A stretch of DNA of 64,000 nt from Oopsacas minuta (lineage: Eukaryota > Porifera > Hexactinellida > Lyssacinosida > Leucopsacidae): NCBI GenBank assembly GCA_024704765.1, contig JAKMXF010000326.1, positions 1 through 64,000 of the forward strand, in the 5' to 3' direction. Below the pieces are notes generated by a model, which was not told where the DNA came from, ran no database searches, and worked only from the letters and a program-made list of their open reading frames with translations. The position numbers and the translations under genes were made by a program. Positions 48,531 to 59,414 of this stretch are shown here, in pieces. How positions within the stretch are numbered: position 1 is the first letter of the stretch; each line of letters begins with the position of its first letter.

Positions 48531-48723
48531 GTGTTTCCTCTCAAACGAATGATTAACCCCTCTCGCAAACTATGAATCTCAGTTGGATATCATATACTGA
48601 AGAGAATAAAAAGTCTCTGATTACTAGATTCCAGGATCCGTACGCAAAGTTGTAATTTCTTTCTATGTATTTCTCAATAATTTCAATCCGGTATCATAAT
48701 CCACATACATTGATATTTATGTA

Positions 48724-48958
48724 CAGTAGTCTGGAGCTACTTTGGCCCACTGGGTTTGCTATAGCCCAAATATCAAAGTTTCAAAGCAACTAGATTAGAT
48801 TCACTATTATACTTGAATATGACTTGCCAAATTTTTAACGAATTTTCAAATATTGGTAGACAGTTTCGAATACAAATACAATATCTATTCGATACGTAAG
48901 GAAATTTCAATATTTGGGCTAAAACAAACCCAGTGGGCCAAAGTAGCACCAGTTACGG
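48724..48958. mobile_element. TA-flanked MITE
   Basis: 235 bp with about 50-bp inverted ends: GCTACTTTGGCCCACTGGGT is present at about 48736 and, inverted, at about 48929-48948, both continuing into AGCCCAAATAT. A TA lies on each side (48722-48723 and 48959-48960), as for Tc1/mariner-derived MITEs. Confidence 0.75.
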
Positions 48959-49056
48959 TATGCGTAAGAGCAGGAGTTGATTCAGTAATCGAATTTCTGG
49001 CTCGACACATATTCTTGAGGGACTTTGCCGGGATGGCACTTTTTGATACAGTAGCA

Positions 49057-49968
49057 CAGTGCTTCCCAACCAGGAGATCCCCCCATTGAGGGGATGGCAA
49101 TACCGAAGAGGGGAAATACATATTCGGAGAGAACCATCTATACCTGAGGTGTGCGGAAATAATATAGTCAGAGGTGGCTCGTCGCTATCGCTACATATTT
49201 TAGATCTTTATATTCAATTCCTCGCTCTTGTCCAACCCATTTGCGTTATACGTCGATAAAGTTGGTACTCAGATATAATTATTGTTAATACTTTGTAAGC
49301 ATTAGTAAGCATTACAATGTAAGGGTTTGAAAAGAATGCATGCATCTAACAAATATAAATTGCTTTTGTATGAAAATAAATTCTATGTATTCGATTGTGA
49401 ATACGTAATCGATGTGTGAATTCCAATAATGTGAATAATATGGCATCCAATCGCTTTTCGGACGTCCAATCAATCCCTAAATACCTGCTAACCCCGATGG
49501 ATATGTCACTGGAAGATATGATGGACTTAGACAACATGCTAGTAGAGGAGTTGTTATATTTACAGGCAAATGAGGAGGCAAAAGCTCATTATTCTTTGGC
49601 TAACAAAACTAAATTCTGGTGTTTAGCCAAGGGGGGTAGCACCAAATCTTTTCAAAACAGCTGAAAGATTTCTTTTGCTTCCATTTCCAAGAATAAATTT
49701 TTGTGGGAAACGTTTTCTCCAGCAAATTTTCTTAGATCAAAACACCGCAGGCGACTTGACTTCAGAGAAGATTTAAGGATATCAGCATCAAGTCATAGTC
49801 CAGATATAGAAATATTAGCATCTAACAAGCAATTACAAGGTTCGCATAAATTACAGTTGATTGAATTAAAAAAACTAAACTTCAAATTATTTGGAATTAG
49901 GATGGCGGGGCCAAAAGGGAGATTAAATTTCATGGGGGGGATGGCCAGTAAAAGGTTGAGAACCATTG
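49057..49968 (+). mobile_element. Internally deleted hAT element
   Basis: Ends CAGTGCTTCCCAACC and (reverse complement) CAATGGTTCTCAACC, the common hAT terminus. Flanks CAGTAGCA and CAGTACAT share the first five bases, possibly a decayed 8-bp duplication. Only the last part of the transposase remains inside. Confidence 0.6.
49416..49860 (+). pseudogene. hAT transposase C-terminal remnant
   Basis: SCAND3/ZBED-like hAT tail. DNMLVEELLYLQANEEAKAH, TKFWCLAK, then (shifted frame) AERFLLPFP and NFCGKRFL, then LRSKHRRRLDFREDLRISAS, HSPDIEILASNKQLQGSH. The last block is the typical hAT ending (DLRL..S..PDIE.L...KQ...SH). It has a stop near 49664 and at least two frame changes. Confidence 0.7.
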
Positions 49969-50230
49969 CAGTACATATTAATCTTATACTAATTTGAATG
50001 TCGACACATTAGGTGCTTTAGGGTTGATGAAAAGCATCGAGATAAACTCTTGCGCCCTACATTACAACTGTATTAAAGTGATGCATATAAGCTAGTATAA
50101 ATTAGTGGTGGGCGAGGTAAGTCTTTAACCCCTTGCGGGCCCAAAATCTATCAGATCTTGCGACCACAATAACACTTATGTAAAATGTTGATCTTACTAC
50201 AAAACAGTATAAAATTGCATATATTAAAAA

Positions 50231-50289
50231 GTACTGTGCGCATGTCCATTAGGTACTGTGCGCATGTCCGTTAAGTACTGTGCGCATGC
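50231..50289 (+). repeat. Left terminal repeat, three 22-bp units
   Basis: Three head-to-tail units starting GTACTGTGCGCATGTCC, each containing the palindrome TGCGCA; probable binding sites for the transposase (inference). Confidence 0.88.
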
Positions 50290-50672
50290 ATGTAAAATAT
50301 TTATTCAATTTGTTGTATGCATATATAATGTTACTACGGTTGTATGCATATATATTGTGAATGCAGGTCAGAAAAAGTAATATCACGAATTGTACGTATT
50401 CCGATATCAATAGAGTCTCGTTAATACGAACAAGGGTTAAGCCGTAACTCTGGATAAGGACTACAATTTTGTCCCCTTTATCAGTTCCCTTCGATGCCTT
50501 TTCAATGTAATTAGTTCGGATAATACGTACTCCGGATAAGGAGTACGTATTTTGGCAGTCCCTTGTGTACGTAATAACGAGAGTCTACTATAGTATTAGT
50601 ACTCTGGTATAATTCTCTGACTGTCTCATACAATAAGAAATAATCAGTTTCATCCTTCTCACCGGTTTAAAC

Positions 50673-53600
50673 ATGGCCGAAAATATCTCTACCTCAACTT
50701 TTGAAATTAAACACCCACATCCAAGGAAACGAAGAATAGTTGAGGAGAAACTTGACATTACTGCAACAACCCTCAACATTGGAGGAATTGAAATTTCGAA
50801 GACAGATGTTTCGCCAGTAGATATCACAATATCAGAAGAGCAGTTTGAAATTGTACCAAGTAAGTTACGTATTGAAAAGGCCCATTTCCATGGAATGCTA
50901 TACTATTTAACACGACATTACTCAATATACTTTTTTAGGCCATCCCAAGAAAGAAGTATACACTGAAATCTTTTCACAAGAAGAGCTAACTATTCCAGTA
51001 CTAGATCAATATGTACATCTGCTTGCTGATAAACAGAAGGCTTGGCGTTTGCAAGATTGCCTGTAGTATTCATGTCAGATTTTGAAGAAATCAATGGTAT
51101 GACACCTATATGTAACTACAGTGACCCTCGCTAATCCGAACCTCGTCAATCAGAACAGAGCCTAAATGTCATACAAGTATACGAGCCTTTGGTTCGTCGC
51201 TTTGCGAAGAAATCGCCGCATTGCGCCTCGGGATATTCAACGGGCAAACAACAATTGAGATTAAATAATATAGATTTAATTCAACTGCGAACAAAGCCAC
51301 CAAAGAATATAGCCTAGTTAGGCGAGGTGGTGGCTAAGTTAGTTACCATGTATTCAATTTTATCAAACGCTGCTTGGCAGCCTTGTAATCATTTGCACAC
51401 AACATTCGAAAAATGCACTCCCAGATCCTATAGTGTTTCAATTCATGTTTTCATTTTCTAGGTGAAGTAATATTGACCAAGAAAAAAGTTTTGATCGAAA
51501 CTTGTCTGATGAAATGCTTATCTTATCATACGAATTCTTGCACACATTATCAAGCATATGAATTGTGTTTGGAATTCCAAACCTTAAACCATTCCGAATC
51601 CAAATCCCATGCTGGCAGTACTTACTACACATTAGGTGCAAATACAATTTTTTTGCTGAAGAATGGCTATCATTGCCTATATAGGAAAGAAATGAAGTGG
51701 TATTGCGACAATTGTAGTAGTATGTGTAAAGAAAAGTTAATCCTACAGGCAATCATGGCAGAATACAATGATCAGTTACTCATTCCTCAGAAACCTCTTG
51801 ATTATTCTACCATATCTAAACAATATCCTCCTTTTAAACTTAGTATGAACCAGGCCATTATATATAATGAACAGTTAAGACGAGGATTATTTCTACCCCC
51901 AAATCTTGAACCAGATATTTTGCATTGTGAGCAAGGACATAAATATGTTGCCAAAAGTCTAGTCGTAGCAAAAAAGGGAATCATTATATACACAGAAAAT
52001 GATGTCCTCGATTTAAAAGAACATACAGGTATGTTATTTAATTATATACTACATAGTATATATTCTTTATTTGTCCTCTAATATTCAAGCTAGCTTATTT
52101 ACTCAATTTTTAGTGTATACATCTACTTGTGAAGGAAGTTGTAAATGCACCTCTGTGTTTGAAGGAAATAAATATTTACTGCTGAATGTCAATAATCGCT
52201 ATTTCATCCACTATGGAGTATTATTTGAAACAGCGAGTTTATGACGATGTCTCGGAATACACTACATGGATACATGAGGTATGTATTTAGATACATTTTG
52301 TCCGTTGGTTATGTACTCAATCGAATACCAAAATAACAAAAGAAATACATATCGATTGAAAGTGATCTATTACGGTCGGTAGTCATAATTATATAAACAA
52401 TTAAATCAAATTCATTTTAGAAAGTTGATCTGGTTACTCTTTATTATGTTTAGAGCAAAGAATAATAAATTTGAGAGAATGGGAAGGGAACTCACCTTCA
52501 GTTATCATATACAACGGCATGGATGGAATGGGTACTTACGTATGTTAGACATTAACTATAAGACAAACTATATTTGCCCATTATGCCAAGAAGCTCCAGA
52601 ATTCTTAATTATGGATGGCATAACAATGGGGACAATTAAGGAACTCCCGAATACAGTTGAAGAATACCTGGAAGATCAGAGGTTATCGTTTGTCCCATTA
52701 TCAAACAGGGTATTGGTATCTGATCTACAAACCAGAAAATTGATCAAAAGTTACTATTCATTTGGATTGGGTGAAAGCGAGTTTCATACCATGGTCAATT
52801 CTTTAGAGTTTGAAGCAATTACAGAGTACATTATTTACGCTAACAATGTAATTGATGAGGTCAATGTGATTAATCCGACTTATCCAAATGCTAAAGCTAT
52901 TATGGAACTATTCTCCAGATCAGAATGAATTTCTGGCGTTTTTCCTGTATCTATCCTTAGCGAGTGCGAGAAGAAAGCTATTGCTACTCTCTCTTGAATT
53001 AACCAAATTGATGTATGTCTGCTTTATGAGATTTTTGAAAAAATGCATACTCTAAGGCTATTCCTTAGCTCGTTTGGTGAAGTTCAAGAACAATGTACTA
53101 CTAGTACAGGATTTACCCTTCATCCTATTCTTGCTGGTGTTCTAAGGGCTATTCTATCCAAGATTGAATTACTCAATAACTATAGAGAAGGACGGAAGAC
53201 AGTAGAGGCTTCCCCATCAAATGACACTCTAGATAAATACTTTCCAGCAATAACAAAACGTTACAGGTATTATATAATTGTACTCAACTATTCATTCAAT
53301 ATAATGCATCTGTTGAAAACATAATATAAATCCTATTGTGCAAACTTTCAAATATATTGAACCCTTAGATTACCGATGTATGAAGATGATAACGAAGAGA
53401 AATATAAAGGATGTACAAAAATATATCCGAAACATCAAAGGTTATCACCAGGACTGTTAGTTGTTGTCTGTAGACATAAAGTGTGCTATGGATTTCAAAT
53501 ACTTCGTAGTAAAGAATCTACAACTACAGTATTTACCTACTCCTGACGTTGTTCATAAAGCCCCCTCGTATTATAATATACGACAATGCTTGCAATCTAC

Positions 53601-54021
53601 ACAATACATGTATCATCAGGTTAGAATTAATATACAAAATACGTACAGCCGTATACCATCTCTAAGATTTTTAATTTAATCTATGTAATGCTCTTAAAGT
53701 GCTAAGCATACGTACTTACTAGCATTAGATAATAATAACTTCTATATTATCATTAGGGAACCCAAACTTTTCAAAGATACTACATTTTTGGTTGATCGCT
53801 TTCACTGGAAGAATCATTGCTGCAATCCAGCTTATTCTTTGAAGTCAGTGAAGAGTCATGATTTCATGAGAATAAACTCTCAAGTTTGCGAACAGGTGTT
53901 CTCTACATTAAGGAGAATAACCACCCAAGTATCTTTCATGCGGATCGAAAACATATTCTACAATGTACGATATTTCTTATACGGTTTGAATGAACAAGAA
54001 TTACGAAAACTAAAGTGCTAG
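50673..54021 (+). pseudogene. KDZ/Zisupton transposase, multi-exon, frameshifted
   Basis: Exons with good GT/AG borders and matching phases: 50673-50859 (MAENISTSTFEIKHPHPRKR), 50939-about 51100 (ends FMSDFEEIN), 51462-52028, from 52114 (YTSTCEGSCKCTSV, a CxC-like cluster), then from about 52420. Family motifs in order: CLMKC...WYCDNC...HCEQGHKY zinc-binding Cys, then YICPLCQEAPEFLIMDG (first catalytic Asp, about 52580), then LSPGLLVVVCRHKVCYGFQI, YDNACNLHNTC (second Asp, in an alternative frame at about 53583), LVDRFHWKNHCC, and MRINSQVCEQVFSTLRR near the end, which holds the expected Glu. One-base shifts near 51058, 52230 and 53560 and a stop at 52928 break it. Related to the KDZ domain of vertebrate HMGXB3. 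Confidence 0.85.
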
Positions 54022-54116
54022 TAGCTAATACACTATTCATGATTCATGAATAATGAATAAATTATATTAAATTAACAAGTATACTTTATATTCTCTTTAC
54101 TAAACTCTTTTTGCTG

Positions 54117-55997
54117 TTACAACGAGGAAACCTTTTGTGTAATATCCTGTAGGCCAACACATGGTTTGTGAAACCATTGGGTATACACTTGACAATTCAC
54201 CATATTCTTAAAAGCGAACTCGGGTAGACGACAAATACACCAAAGTTCAATTGTATATTCCAACTTCTTATTGACCTTTATCCGTGAACAGAGTCTTTCA
54301 GAAATTGTAGGCAGGGGTGATAATTTTTCAGAAATAATGAAATTACGCAGGTGACGTCTCATATTGCCCTGGTTCCATCTCAATATACTTGGTTCTAAAC
54401 CATTCGCTAACGCGATACTAACTACAATAGCAAAGACACCACAATCTGAAATCCCTCTTTGTTGTTGTAGCTCTTGAACTGTAACTTTTAAATCTTCAGT
54501 CTCGCTTCGATAAAGCAGTGGAAGTTGGATGTCCAGCTCTTCACTTAGACCCCGGATTAATAACGAATCATATACTGATATATTTCCTTCATCGTCAATC
54601 CTAGACACTTTCCAGTGTAGTTTACCATCGTGGTGTATTTGAAAACTATTTAGTGCTGCTCTAACAAATTGGCGATTCTAATAAGATAAAAGACATACAA
54701 TTTGAAATGCCAATTATTTCAGGACGATAAAATAAGCAAAATAATAGATTTACCTTAGATAAAATAGTATCCTGGAATCCTTCAATGTCTGGATAATTAT
54801 TCTTTATCAAAACCTAAACATAATTTATTAAGTAACCTAGTAAAAGTTGTTTAGTTGTTTGTCGAAGCGAAGTGCGAACGTAGGTTATAAATGGTATTGA
54901 AATGTAATATAATTAAATCATAGAGAGAGCTTACCTCAAAGGCGTTGATAGTCACATCACTAAGAAAGGTTTTGTCATTCGATAGCTCTTTAAGACAGTC
55001 ATCCCTTACTTTTTCGTCTAAAATTCTCACAGATGTTACATTTAATGGAATTAAAGCCTTTGCTGCTGATAATCCTGCCATTGAAACTACAGATGTATCC
55101 AAAAGAGACTGAGGGGAAGTAAAGGGTGAGTGATCGGGTTGCTGTTCTGATATGGTATTTGGTGTTGAATGGATCGATTCACCAAGATATTGTGGAGACG
55201 ATGGGCATTTCTCTGGAGAAGTATTTAGAGATATTTCCACATTGGAATCCAGAGAGGAAGGTGAATGATCAGTTGGATTATATACATTCTCGTCATCCAA
55301 GTCTGAATCTAAACAATCTTCTTTTGATAAATGTATAGGTGACCTGTCTCTAAAACTATCAGATAGATCTGGAGAAAAGTATTCGCGCATCGATTTAATA
55401 ACGAAAGGCAAAGTAGTTCTGCCCATATTCTTTGATTGCTTGAGAAATGGAATTTCCTTGGGCCAAAATGTTGGCCGGTTTTCACTTTTCCCCCAAAAAT
55501 TACGCGGTTTTCCTACAATTAAAATATGATATATGTATTACCAAATTAATACTTACTTAAGTATTACACACCAATTTGTTTCAACAGCAGTACATACCCT
55601 GTACCCACGAAATAACAACAAATGGTGGCTTCCAAAACTAAGGGTAAGAAAACAAGAAACTTACTGTTCATCTTTTGAGTTCCCCATGATAAAATCTTTC
55701 TTAACGCCTGGACATTATGTGTGTGTGGATCTTGTTTCATCAGGTTCATCATTTCATCTTCTTTATAATCATCTCGAACAACTGATGAGTCTCCGACCAC
55801 AGAGCGTTCAAATGTAAGCTTCGCCAAATTTGTTCTTTCGTTTCAGCAACATGCTGCCGGTAAGTATCGCTTCCCAGAACTGATAATTGTCCCCTCCAGG
55901 AGTAGACAACCCCTACAGATTCTCCTGTTACCTTTATAAACGTTGCAATCGCTTTAGCTAAATGCTCCCTAGCGTTGCCCTTGGTAATACGAGGCAT
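54117..55997 (-). pseudogene. Ulp1-like (C48) protease with PHD finger, transposon-borne
   Basis: Four exons with compatible phases: 55997-55665, 55512-54935, 54813-54754 and 54677-54117. Exon 1 starts MPRITKGNAREHLAKAIATF, a domain I do not recognise. Exon 2 is Ser/Pro-rich and acidic, probably disordered. Exon 3 (IKNNYPDIEGFQDTILSK) and exon 4 form the protease: His in KLHWKV, Asp in VYDSL, Gln in LQQQRG and Cys in ISDCGVFAI, the complete C48 set. The C terminus is a PHD-type finger (WCICRLP...CQVYTQWFHKPCVGL). Family role: SUMO or related isopeptidase; associated with KDZ transposons in animals. The only lesion I see is a one-base shift in exon 1 near 55830, so exons 2-4 are intact. It may assist transposition or shield the transposase from SUMO (inference). 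Confidence 0.85.
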
Positions 55998-56142
55998 TTC
56001 AGCTAATTTGTACAAATTATAGTAAGAAAGTATTCAGCTAGACTGGTAGACTAATTACTAGAGTGGAATAACTGGGATCTGAAAAGCAGTCTAATATAAC
56101 TTAATCTGTATAATATACGCCTACTATGGTACATGAATCCTT

Positions 56143-56199
56143 ATGCGCACAGTACTTAATGGACATGCGCACAGTACCTAATGGACATGCGCACAGTAC
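56143..56199 (-). repeat. Right terminal repeat, three 22-bp units
   Basis: Inverted counterpart of 50231-50289; one base in the second unit differs between the ends. Confidence 0.88.
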
Positions 56200-56356
56200 T
56201 TTTTAGTACCTCTAAAATTGTATAAAATGTGAAATACTACCAGAACAAGCCCAAATTCATAATCACTGAGATTTGGCAGTCCATCTCTTCAATAAGAAGA
56301 TTGAAATTAGGGGTTAGTGATGTGAGTGAGCAGCGTACCTCATTTTCTAGATTTCG

Positions 56357-57010
56357 TCAGTTAATCGGAATCTTGTATCTGATTTTACTTTCATTGACGA
56401 AAATATTATGCGTGGAACAAAAAATAGACAGAATTTTAGCAGCTAGTAATCGAATGTAAAATTGAGCTACATTTCTACAGTCAAGAGTTGATTCAGTTGG
56501 GCATGATTGAAGATCAATAAGGTCAATCCATAATCTCGCAAAATCCAACCGGAATATTCGAGCCATATGCTCCACCTTCGACAAAGGAAATTATCTGGAT
56601 TGTGGAGAAAAGTTTAATAACCAGGAATATGTACAAAATACTTAACTAATTGGAAAAATTCTGTTTTAGCAGATTTATCCATTCCAGATATCGATCCATG
56701 TTAGGAATTGATTCTGCTTCTTCATCTACAGACAATCTTAGTTGATTAGGTAAAATGACGCAATTCCATCTGACTTAATTGCTATAAAAACAAATTAATC
56801 TTAATCATTAACACTTTCACTATAATATAGGCTGTCAATAATGTTTGATGTTTCCTGGTAATCCATGGTTAAGATTGTTCAAGTGGTGTGCTATATCAGT
56901 TAGAAAAGCGACATCACGAACCCAATCAATATCACGCAGATATTGGTCGTAAATGTAAACATATTTTGAAACGAAGAAATCGATTAGATGTAGCAACAGA
57001 GCAATAAATC
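56357..57010 (-). pseudogene. GTF2IRD2-like hAT transposase remnant
   Basis: Decayed core on minus. Near 57000-56840, YDQYLRDIDWVRDVAFLTDI then AHHLNNLNHGLPG matches the segment W(L)xDLAFLxDITxHLNxLNxxLQG of the GTF2IRD2/FAM200-type hAT proteins. Further on, RLWIDLIDLQSC matches the LQLELIDLQC motif. It is full of stops; no ends were found. Confidence 0.5.
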
Positions 57011-58216
57011 AGTTTAAAACTACAACTCGGTTAACCCATCGAACGTCACTCAAGCATATTTTGCAGTCTATTTTATCTATATTTCAGCTCATTGACATAC
57101 ATTTTAAGTCCCCGATCTTATAATGCAAATAATTGCGTGTTGAACAGTCGACAAATTCGCATAGTATATCTTTCTATATTACATTCTTAATAATTTCCAG
57201 ACCCGCCAAAAGGCGCCCATACTTGACAGTGAGTATATGTGGCACACAATTCGGATGAATTGTATGTTTAGAAAAATTTCATAATAACATCTTATTATTA
57301 CTGTATTTCGAATTCATTAGTATCATTTTATGAAGTATCCAATGCAGAATTGAATTCAGTATACGTATTGTTATTCAAGTTTTTCAATGTATGGCTGAAT
57401 ATTATAAATCACTCAAAAATTTAGAACTCAATTATTCTTGAACCATATTACCCCATTACCGCCATTTTGTCACACTGTGTAACGGTTACTGCTATTGTAA
57501 ATTTTATTCGAGCGAAAGACTTGAATCATCGTCAATTGTTGGATTTTTTTGTAATTGAATGTGGTGATTGAGTAATGCATAGTGAGAATGAAAAATATAC
57601 ATTTAATTCGTTTTGCAAACGAGTTAAGAATCATCACATGATGCATACGAATACTGATAAATGCCATTGAAGTACCGAAATCCAGGAATGTTGAAATATT
57701 GTAAGGGTATTTAAAGAATAAATATTTGTGGTTCAGGATTTCAAATTTCAAACTTCAGCCTAATTCGAGACTTTGGTTAGCCATGTTATAAATTATTTAG
57801 TATCAAATTATAGTATATTTCTAGGTTTGAAATAGTGTAAAATAGAATGCTTGATAAATAGCGAAGTCAATTTGTCACCAATTACCGCATAATTCTACAC
57901 TGTGAGTTATCATAACTGACAATAAGCGATCAATGGAAATTTTAGCAGAGAGAGCCCCTTGAAAGATGATACAGTGAATAAATAAAAAGTGAGGAATTTC
58001 TTAGCGCAACAACGTGGTCAATCACAATTTACAGTCATTAATTGATGGTGCTAGATCAGTTGTTAGAGACAAAGTTATAATTTACAAGCTTATTTTGTGT
58101 CATAATTTTGTAGACATTTGATGCTGCAACTTATTGAGCCGTTTAGTGTCGTAACACAATGGTTTTAAATGTAGATTTTGATAATAAATTCAAAATTACA
58201 ATAGATTAGACCCATA
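57011..58216. other. No gene; short dispersed repeat
   Basis: AT-rich. A phrase like CGCCATTTTGTCACACTGTG (about 57460) recurs loosely at about 57870-57910 and at 85-110, suggesting an old dispersed repeat. Confidence 0.35.
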
Positions 58217-58237
58217 CAAGTGGGGTTTCCCCACTTG
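58217..58237. repeat. 9-bp-stem hairpin
   Basis: CAAGTGGGG, three bases, CCCCACTTG: a perfect palindrome at the outer edge of the TTGAGCGAA-bearing repeat. Confidence 0.6.
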
Positions 58238-59175
58238 AGCGACACTCATTTGAGTGAAAACCAAAAGAGCGAAACAAACTTGAGCCAAAGCCTATTTGAG
58301 CGAATCCATATTGCAACGTGTAAAGTTATCAAAATGAGCTAGAATAAAAGGGCACTTTTTGGTGTTAAAATAATACACATGTAGGTATTATAGACCAATT
58401 TCGTATAAATGGGAACCTTGTCCATGTCAAAGAAATTATTTCATCGCATGGCATCTCGATACGAACAAAAAAGTGCCCTGCCTTAAGTTTTGAAGGTCAT
58501 TCTTATAGATTTGACAAATTAATGTAAACAAATACTAAGAAACGATGCCGTTGTCGCAAGTGAGATTGCAATGGCTGTATCTAGAATATAAATGATTAAG
58601 GGAATAGTAATATTCAAACTAGAACACCTCACAGTGAGCATTTTTTCCCAGGTTCAGATGCTAGGGCAATTGAATTAGTAGTTTCTGAGCTGAAAATGAA
58701 GACAACGAATCAACTAACTCTTATGCCAACGTTATATGGTGATGCTGTAGCTACGCATTGTATTAGTCCTTCCATACTTCAAGATTTCCTCTTTCCGGTA
58801 AAATTGATTCTTCTTTGTATCGAGAGAGATCAAGCAATCTCTCTATACTTCCAACTTCTAGGGAGACATTAAATTTAGCGATTAAACTTCAGTAAACAGT
58901 TACTGGTGCTAACTTACTACTCTACTCTTCAACTGGCAGTGAAATACGTATATTTAGTACAGAAGCTAATATCATAAAGCTTTCTACAAAGAAACTGGAA
59001 TTGCTCATAATATTGCACAACCAATAAATATTCTTCTATGATTAATACTCATATATTTTCATTTATGTACTTGTTTTGAATCAATAGTATTAAAATAATT
59101 CATTCATCAAACCGCCAAATAATTGACTTTATGGAATTCGCTCATTTGGGTTTCGCTCAAATTAGTTTCACAAAA
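58231..59175. mobile_element. Repeat with TTGAGCGAA iterated ends
   Basis: About 0.95 kb. The left end has iterations of TTGAGCGAA/AGAGCGAAA up to TATTTGAGCGAATCCAT; the right end at about 59130-59170 has the inverse (ATGGAATTCGCTCATTTGGG, then TTTCGCTCAAATTAG). A nested inverted pair AGGGCACTTTTTGG / AAAAAAGTGCCCT occupies 58349-58482. Inside, 58650-58860 contains a protein-like frame (ARAIELVVSELKMKTTNQLT) of unknown family. No target duplication could be fixed. Confidence 0.45.
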
Positions 59176-59414
59176 CTGAGGACAAGTCACACAATTGGGC
59201 ACAAAGTGATATTATTCTAATGATGTGCAGGGAGTCTCAAAGAATCGTAATCAACATTTCAAAACTATTCCTATCATCAATGATAGCTGGATTTGACGGA
59301 TAAGTTAGAGGTAACCGGCATATGTTTACTAGATATCGTTTTAGTGAGAACAAAACAATGGCTTAACGAAGATAAACAATAGATGCAATCAATTTCTTAA
59401 CATATACTAAACAT

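Larger units (their letters stand above)
50218..56212. mobile_element. Zisupton-like (KDZ) transposon, complete
   Basis: A 6.0-kb element with 8-bp duplication TAAAATTG at 50210-50217 and 56213-56220, the duplication length reported for Zisupton. Each end holds three tandem 22-bp units starting GTACTGTGCGCATGTCC: units begin at 50231, 50253 and 50275 on the left, and, inverted, at 56199, 56177 and 56155 on the right. The spacing is identical at both ends. A multi-exon transposase runs on plus (50673-54021) and a Ulp1/PHD gene on minus (55997-54117). The two genes converge, with about 95 bp between their stops. Confidence 0.9.

Noticed and set aside
55126..55338. 70-codon plus frame
   Set aside because: Shadow of the Ulp1 gene's second exon on minus.
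57430..57930. Two similar phrases ending CACACTGTG or CACTGTG
   Set aside because: Too diverged and short to define an element; noted only as a possible dispersed repeat.
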